DNA of 20,610 bases from Emiliania huxleyi CCMP1516 (lineage: Eukaryota > Haptophyta > Isochrysidales > Noelaerhabdaceae): contig NW_005195149.1 in the NCBI RefSeq assembly GCF_000372725.1, positions 47,242-67,851 on the forward strand. The letters are read 5' to 3'. Of this stretch, positions 16,551-20,610 are shown piece after piece; position 1 is the first letter of the stretch, and the number at the start of each line of letters is the position of its first letter. The notes under the pieces are model-generated. The model searched no databases, was not told the DNA's origin, and saw nothing but the letters and a program-made list of their open reading frames with translations. Position numbers and translations under genes: made by a program.

Positions 16551-17148
16551 TTGCCCAAAAATGCGTGTGGTTTTTGCCCATGCACATTTTTTGCATTTTT
16601 GCATTATGTTGCATATCGCACATATCATGGCATTTGAACGCATTATAGTGCATTCAAGACTGCATTCTGAGCGCGCAGCCGATTCCCAGACGCCAGAGCC
16701 CACACCTTTGCCAGGGCGGCATCCTGATGCAACAATTCGTGGCTCGTGAGGGCCGCACCTCGCACAACCCAACCAGGCCCCCGCCCAGCGGGGTTAATTT
16801 TTCCTGGCTGCAGGTCGGGCTGCACCTCTGCTGCACCTCGGGAATTCGTGCGTGTGTCACACAAAACCCAAATCCGCCTCAGTTAAGAACGGTGGGGTGC
16901 CCTCGACCGCGCGTTCGAGTCACTCGGGCGGGCGAGCAAGCGGCACAAGGCATGACACAAGGAAAGAAGACGGGCGAAAAGAAATCGAATTAATTCGGAC
17001 GAAAAATTACCACAAGTGATTTGCGACACCCCACCTTTTATTATAAGCTGGGGCGCCGGCGCCCTACTGGGCGCCCCCCGCTCCCTTCCGTCCCGCTAAA
17101 CTTCCCCCGCGGTGGTACCACCGCGACACCGGCTCAAAAAAAATGCAA
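16551..17148. other. Intergenic; GCAT-rich stretch and two perfect palindromes
   Basis: 16551-16660 is AT-richer, with repeated TTGCCC, TGCAT and TTTTTGCAT motifs, plausibly the 3' UTR of the gene before it. Two perfect palindromes lie further on: GGGCGCCGGCGCCC (17051-17064) and CGCGGTGGTACCACCGCG (17108-17125). No convincing gene. Confidence 0.5.
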
Positions 17149-17896
17149 CTACGGCGGCTGGTCGGCCACGGGTGTTTTCATCGCGAGCTCGTCTTTGAGA
17201 TCGAGGCCGCTCTCCTCCCAACCTTTGCTCGTCACATCGCAGACAGATTTGGCTGCAACCTCTGGGCTCGTCTCTAAGAGGCAGCTGCCGCGCCCGCCGC
17301 CCAGCTCGAGGGCCGGGGCCCCGCGCCGCTGAGCCCGCCCCCCGCCCCTCCCTGCCCTCGCCCTCCCCTCCCGCTCCCTCCCCGCCCGCACGACGCGTGC
17401 AGAGGCTCGCGCCGCCGCCCGAGCCGCGCCTCCGCCCTCTGATCCCCGGCCAACATGATTGCGAGCCACCGCGCCCGCGCCGCGCCCTGCCGCGCCACGC
17501 CCGCGCCAGGGCTCCGGGCCTGCGCCGCCCGCTCCGCGCTGAGCGCCGTCCGTCGGCCGCCGCCGCATCCTCGATTTCTCCCTCCGCTCATCGGACTGCC
17601 TCCGTCCGATCAGGTGCCGAGTCTGAGGTGCGCCTCGCTCTTCATCTCCATCTAGATGCCTCCACCATTCCAACCCGTTCCCACAAAGAAACGCAAACAC
17701 AGCCCACTTCCCTGGCGGGGCGCGTACCACGGCTTCGCACGAGTCGCGCGGCCTCATGAGCGTCCAAGCCGCGGCACAACTCCACGAGGGCCTTCGAGGT
17801 CCCATGCATTGCGACGCCGGCCGAACGTCGCAAGCCGCGCGACGCCGTCTGCAGGCCGGCCCTCCCCCCCCCCAACCCACCCGCTCCTCCCGGCAT
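17149..17896 (-). CDS. 3' part of a minus-strand gene, unknown product
   Basis: The last exon is about 17260-17149 and reads VAAKSVCDVTSKGWEESGLD then LKDELAMKTPVADQPP and a TAG stop. It is well balanced and preceded on the minus strand by a CCCAGAG acceptor. Candidate upstream exons are about 17530-17400 (ALSAERAAQARSPGAG, WLAIMLAGDQRAEARLG) and about 17850-17690 (GVAMHGTSKALVELCRG then LDAHEAARLVRSRG). These lie in different frames and splice borders could not be fixed. No family recognised. The plus-strand frame MSVQAAAQLHEGLRG overlaps the most upstream candidate and is a competing reading. Confidence 0.35.
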
Positions 17897-18009
17897 CTTG
17901 CTCCACCCACCTCCCCCGTCTCGGCCCGGCTAACATGCATAAGCCTGCCCCCCCCCACCCCCCCCCTTCCGACCGGCTTCGGCAAGCCACCCCTGCTCAG
18001 ACACCCCTG

Positions 18010-18446
18010 CTTGGCGAGGACGGCGAGGAGCAATCTGTGCCGGGGGCCGCTGCCTGCTCGGCGAGGGCATCCTACTCGAGAGGGCCGTCGGGCTCTTCAC
18101 GGGAGGGCCAGAGCCCGGGCCGTCGTGCCGACGGCGTCCTGGCCTCGAGCAGGCGCGCAGCACGCGCACGCCCTCTGTGCCAGCGCCTCGCCATCCCGCC
18201 TCCCTCCGGCCTCTCGCACCCCCGCCGCCTCCTTCCCCGCCTCCACCGTCGCCGCCGCCGCCAAGCCCGCCCCCACCGCCATCGCCACCGCCAAGCCCGC
18301 CGCCGCCAAGCCCGCCTCCCCCGTCGCCGCCCCCACCGAGCCCGCCTCCCCCGTCGCCGCCCGCTCCCTCACCCCCTCCGCCGTCCCCACCACCGCCATT
18401 GCCCCCGCCGCCAAGCCCGCCGCCCCTGCCTGATCGGTCGTACTGA
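18010..18446 (+). CDS. Proline-rich (SPPPP) protein fragment
   Basis: A plus frame reading GAICAGGRCLLGEGILLERA then VGLFTGGPEPGPSCR, then from 18204 an almost pure Pro/Ser tract of PPPPS units ending PPPLPDRSY and a TGA at 18444-18446. SPPPP tracts mark hydroxyproline-rich cell-wall or matrix proteins of algae. The N-terminal end is not defined and no signal peptide is visible; a splice acceptor near 18000 is possible. The segment LEQARSTRTPSV at about 18143-18179 recurs almost exactly at 18771-18807. It could equally be a low-complexity intron of a larger plus-strand gene. Confidence 0.35.
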
Positions 18447-18469
18447 TCGCCCCCTGCCCTTCATCACCA

Positions 18470-18690
18470 TCACCGCAAAGCATCAGCATGATAAGTCCTC
18501 GCGCCGTCGTCAGCATCACCATCATCGTCACCGTCTTCACCAGCATCCTCGCCCCCATCCTCATCACCATCCTCATCACCATCCTTGTCACCATCCTCAT
18601 CACCACCCTCGTCAACATCATCATCAACAACGTCACCTTCTTCTTCATCGTCGTCGTCAACATCCTCCCCTTGATCGTCTTGACGCAGGC
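18470..18690. repeat. ATC/CATCAC low-complexity tract
   Basis: Degenerate CATCAC/ATCCTC/GTCATC repeats. On the plus strand they encode an all-hydrophobic Ile/Leu/Val/Thr string, on the minus strand an Asp/Glu/Gly string. Neither is taken as a gene. A shorter tract of the same kind recurs at about 19128-19170. Confidence 0.8.
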
Positions 18691-18968
18691 TGCTGCCCAT
18701 TCATCCCATCCCTCGAATGCTCGGGCAACCCCGCGCTGCTCATGAGGCTCGTAGGGGTGGAGAGCCCATCCCTCGAGCAGGCGCGCAGCTCGCGCACGCT
18801 CTCTGTGTGCACCGACACCGTGGCCTGCCCGGAACCTTCCCGGAACCTTCCAGAAGGTGGGCCCTTGAACTTTCTCGGAACCTTCCCGTAGGTGCTGCTT
18901 CGCCCGGACGAGGCAAAAGGACCCTCCCTCCACCCCCTCCCCCACTCTGACGCCCCGCCCCTGCTTGT

Positions 18969-19170
18969 GTAGGCGACGACGCTCTCCGTGCCGGACAACA
19001 TCTGCTACATCGCGGACCAGCTCTTTGTTCGCTGCGTGCGGCGGTCGCGCCTCGGGTCTCTCCGCGCTCACCTCCGACTTCTCCACCGCCGATTCCGTCA
19101 TCGACAAGAAGAATGGTTGGTACGAGTCCCTCATCACCATCATCACCATCGTCATCATCGTCATCCTCGG
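18969..19170 (+). CDS. Coding-like exon(s), unknown; possible transporter segment
   Basis: After a GTGTAG acceptor-like sequence the plus strand reads TTLSVPDNICYIADQLFVRC. The adjacent frame then reads SALTSDFSTADSVIDKKNGW and YESLITIITIVIIVILG, ending in a hydrophobic span built partly from the ATC repeat. A D..I....WYESL segment followed by a membrane span occurs after the first alpha repeat in K+-dependent Na+/Ca2+ exchangers, but here it lies upstream of such an alpha repeat (20381), so it could only belong to a separate copy. Tentative. Confidence 0.25.
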
Positions 19171-19373
19171 TCGCTGCCGCTTCCCTCGCAGTACGAGGTC
19201 CCCCCCCTTCCCCCCTCCAGATCGTCTTCCCCCCCTCCGCCCGCCCGCCTTCCCGCCTGCCTCCACCCTTCTCCTCGCCCTCGCTCAGGCCCGCGTCGCC
19301 ATCTCCGGCATGCCGGCAGCCCACTTCACCGTCGCCTCCTCGGTCGCTGCCGCTTCCCTCGCAGTACGAGGTC
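19164..19373 (+). repeat. 37-nt perfect direct repeat pair
   Basis: The 37-nt segment starting TCCTCGGTCGCTGCCGC and ending CGCAGTACGAGGTC is present at 19164-19200 and identically at 19337-19373, 173 nt apart. Each copy contains a strong acceptor-like TTCCCTCGCAG followed by TACGAG and GT. Confidence 0.85.
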
Positions 19374-19740
19374 GGCGTACCGTCTGCGCGTACCTGCTCG
19401 AAGCTAGGCCTACAACCGCACCGCGGCGGCTTGTCGCAGGCGACCACCGAGTGCTACACGGACATCGCGGACGAGAGTGCGGTGCGCCGCTGCGTTACCG
19501 CCCCGTGGGTGCCTCCCATTCAAGCACTTGAACGACGCACCTGCTCCCCGGCGGCACAGGGCGTTCGCGCTGTCACTGTCACGTCTCGGCCCGTCCTCGA
19601 CATCGACCCGACCGCCGTCATCGCCGCTCCAGTCGACGCGGCGTTCGACCCGGCCATGTGTGCGCGAGAAGCCCTACGCGGCGCTCTTCGGGCTCCCCGC
19701 ATCGAGGACGGGCTCTCAGCTCATGAAGGTCCGGCACCGT
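19374..19740 (+). other. Possible exons, unassigned
   Basis: Moderately coding-like plus-strand segments: ATTECYTDIADESAVRRCV (about 19440-19500), and, in two competing frames, AMCAREALRGALRAPRIEDG or REKPYAALFGLPASRTGSQL (about 19650-19730). CYxxIADxx..VR.CV echoes NICYIADQLFVRCV at about 19000, hinting at an internal duplication. No gene model could be built. Confidence 0.25.
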
Positions 19741-20230
19741 CGACGCCACCACTGTCAGCACGGCCGCCGTCATCGCCGCCGTCATCTCCGTCGCCGTCAC
19801 CGCCGCCGCCGTCATCACCGCCTCCATTGACGCCGCCGCCGTCATCGCCAACGCCGTCAGTATCGATGCCGCCAGCACGGCCGCCGCTCTCGCCGCCTCT
19901 CTCGTCGCCGCCGCCCTCGCCGATTTCCTCTCACGCCGCCGTCATCGCCGCCGCCGTCAGCACTGTCGCCGTCATTGCCGCCTCCATCGACGCCGCCGCC
20001 ACCGCCGCCACCGCCGCCACCGCCGCCGCCGCCGCCCTCGCCGCCGCCCTCGCCGCTGCCCTCGCCGCCGCCGCCCTCCCCCATCCCTCCTCACCGCCAC
20101 CGCTGCAGCCGCCCGGACGCCGCCGCCCGCGCCCCCGCCGCCGCTCGTACCGCGGCCTCCGCAGCCCTTACCGCCGCCGCCCTCCGCCGCCGCCGCCGCC
20201 CTTTAGGGACCGCCGCCGCCCCCTGCCCGC
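19740..20230. repeat. CCGCCGTCATCG / CCGCCGCC low-complexity tract
   Basis: CCG/GTC/ATC-rich degenerate repeats encode SPPPP-like, Ala-rich or Arg-rich strings depending on frame. Probably intronic or Pro-rich linker DNA upstream of the exchanger fragment. Confidence 0.7.
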
Positions 20231-20354
20231 CTCCTCCTCTGCCACACCGCCTTCTCTGCCGTCAGTTTCGTCTATCAGCCCTTCGTTCGCGAGCGTCCTA
20301 CCGCCCCCTCCTCTGCCAGCCAGCTGCCGCGCGTGTCCATGCATCTTGAGCCCG

Positions 20355-20610
20355 CTCTACTTCTTCGTCGGCATCGCCACATCGTCTGCGACGACTTCTA
20401 CGCCGTGGCGATCGATGAGGTGGTCGAGGTGCTCAAGAGGTGCCCGAGGACGTCGCCGGCGCACCCTTCATGGCGGTCGGGTCGTCGGCGCCCGAGTTCT
20501 TCACGGTGATTCGCCCCGCTCGTGACCGAGTCGGACGAGGGCGTCGCCGACATCGTCGCCGCGCCGCCGTCTTCAACTCGATGAGTCTCCACCGCCGCCT
20601 TCACCGCCGC
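20355..20610 (+). CDS. K+-dependent Na+/Ca2+ exchanger (NCKX/SLC24-type) alpha-1 region, broken frames, partial
   Basis: Pieces in order on the plus strand: LYFFVGIA (20355-20378), IVCDDFYAVAIDEVVEVLK (20381-20437), EDVAGAPFMAVGSSAPEFFT (20446-20505), LVTESDEGVADIVA (20519-20560) and AVFNSM (20566-20583). Their order and the signature EDVAGxxFMAxGSSAPE followed by VTxSDxGVxxIV..AVFN is the alpha-1 repeat of NCKX/SLC24 cation/Ca2+ exchangers, membrane proteins that move Ca2+ (with K+) against Na+. The pieces occupy different frames (four changes in about 210 nt), with spacers of only 2-13 nt, too short for introns. So this is a recently decayed copy, or the sequence has indel errors. The gene would continue past the right edge. 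Upstream exons were not identified. Confidence 0.6.

Noticed and set aside
16108..16653. Minus-strand SPPPP protein opposite the Gly/Glu repeat
   Set aside because: No coding sequence continues on either side in that sense; the plus-strand reading extends from a coding region.
16900..16940. GTTCGAGTC B-box-like sequence
   Set aside because: The flanking bases do not form a T-stem and no cloverleaf is possible.
18470..18745. All-hydrophobic plus ORF and acidic minus ORF (Asp/Glu-rich)
   Set aside because: Both are direct translations of a degenerate ATC/GAT repeat.
19113..20525. 470-codon plus frame from the ATC repeat to near the right edge
   Set aside because: Mostly Pro, Ala and Arg low complexity, and it reads the exchanger region in the wrong frame apart from LYFFVGIA.

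Overview
The window looks like nuclear DNA from a GC-rich eukaryotic alga, most likely a haptophyte or a comparable chromalveolate-type protist. The signs are very high GC at third codon positions, genes split by short introns, pentatricopeptide (PPR) and cysteine-type RCC1 repeat proteins, proline-rich (SPPPP) stretches, TTAGGG-type telomeric motifs, and abundant minisatellites. No bacterial operons, Shine-Dalgarno sites, rRNA, tRNA or CRISPR arrays were seen. Taxon assignment is inference from composition and gene style only.

Layout. 1-2438 is a transposon-rich flank: a 790-bp element with perfect 19-bp terminal inverted repeats (443-1232) and a decayed reverse-transcriptase tail (about 1674-2018). 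2439-4397 (+) is a multi-exon membrane protein whose introns carry different short tandem repeats. 5306-7651 (-) is the best-resolved gene: a 372-residue TPR co-chaperone-like protein that I can assemble from nine exons. Its first six introns appear to use GC-AG borders. A TA-flanked 24-bp-TIR MITE (7780-7963) separates it from a divergent RCC1-repeat/SPPPP protein (8033-9142, +).

9258-10550 is again repeat and transposon territory: a CTCTACA array, a broken ORF, and an element with about 31-33 bp inverted repeats. 10921-12611 (+) is a multi-exon Cys/His-rich protein of the plant RIN13 type. 12984-14561 (+) is an intact single-exon fusion of PPR repeats with a methyltransferase-like domain. 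14841-15095 (-) and 15246-16550 (+) are two divergent putative secreted proteins; the second continues through Ala-rich and Gly/Glu-rich parts in shifted frames.

17149-20610 is hard to resolve. It holds a probable minus-strand gene 3' end, proline-rich and ATC-repeat low-complexity DNA, two 37-nt direct duplications, and, at the right edge, the first alpha repeat of a K+-dependent Na+/Ca2+ exchanger (NCKX/SLC24 type) spread over several frames.

The genes do not form an obvious pathway. What they share is architecture: short introns with frequent apparent GC donors and tandem-repeat-filled introns. Exon models were built by hand from reading-frame continuity and splice consensus, so boundaries need transcript support.
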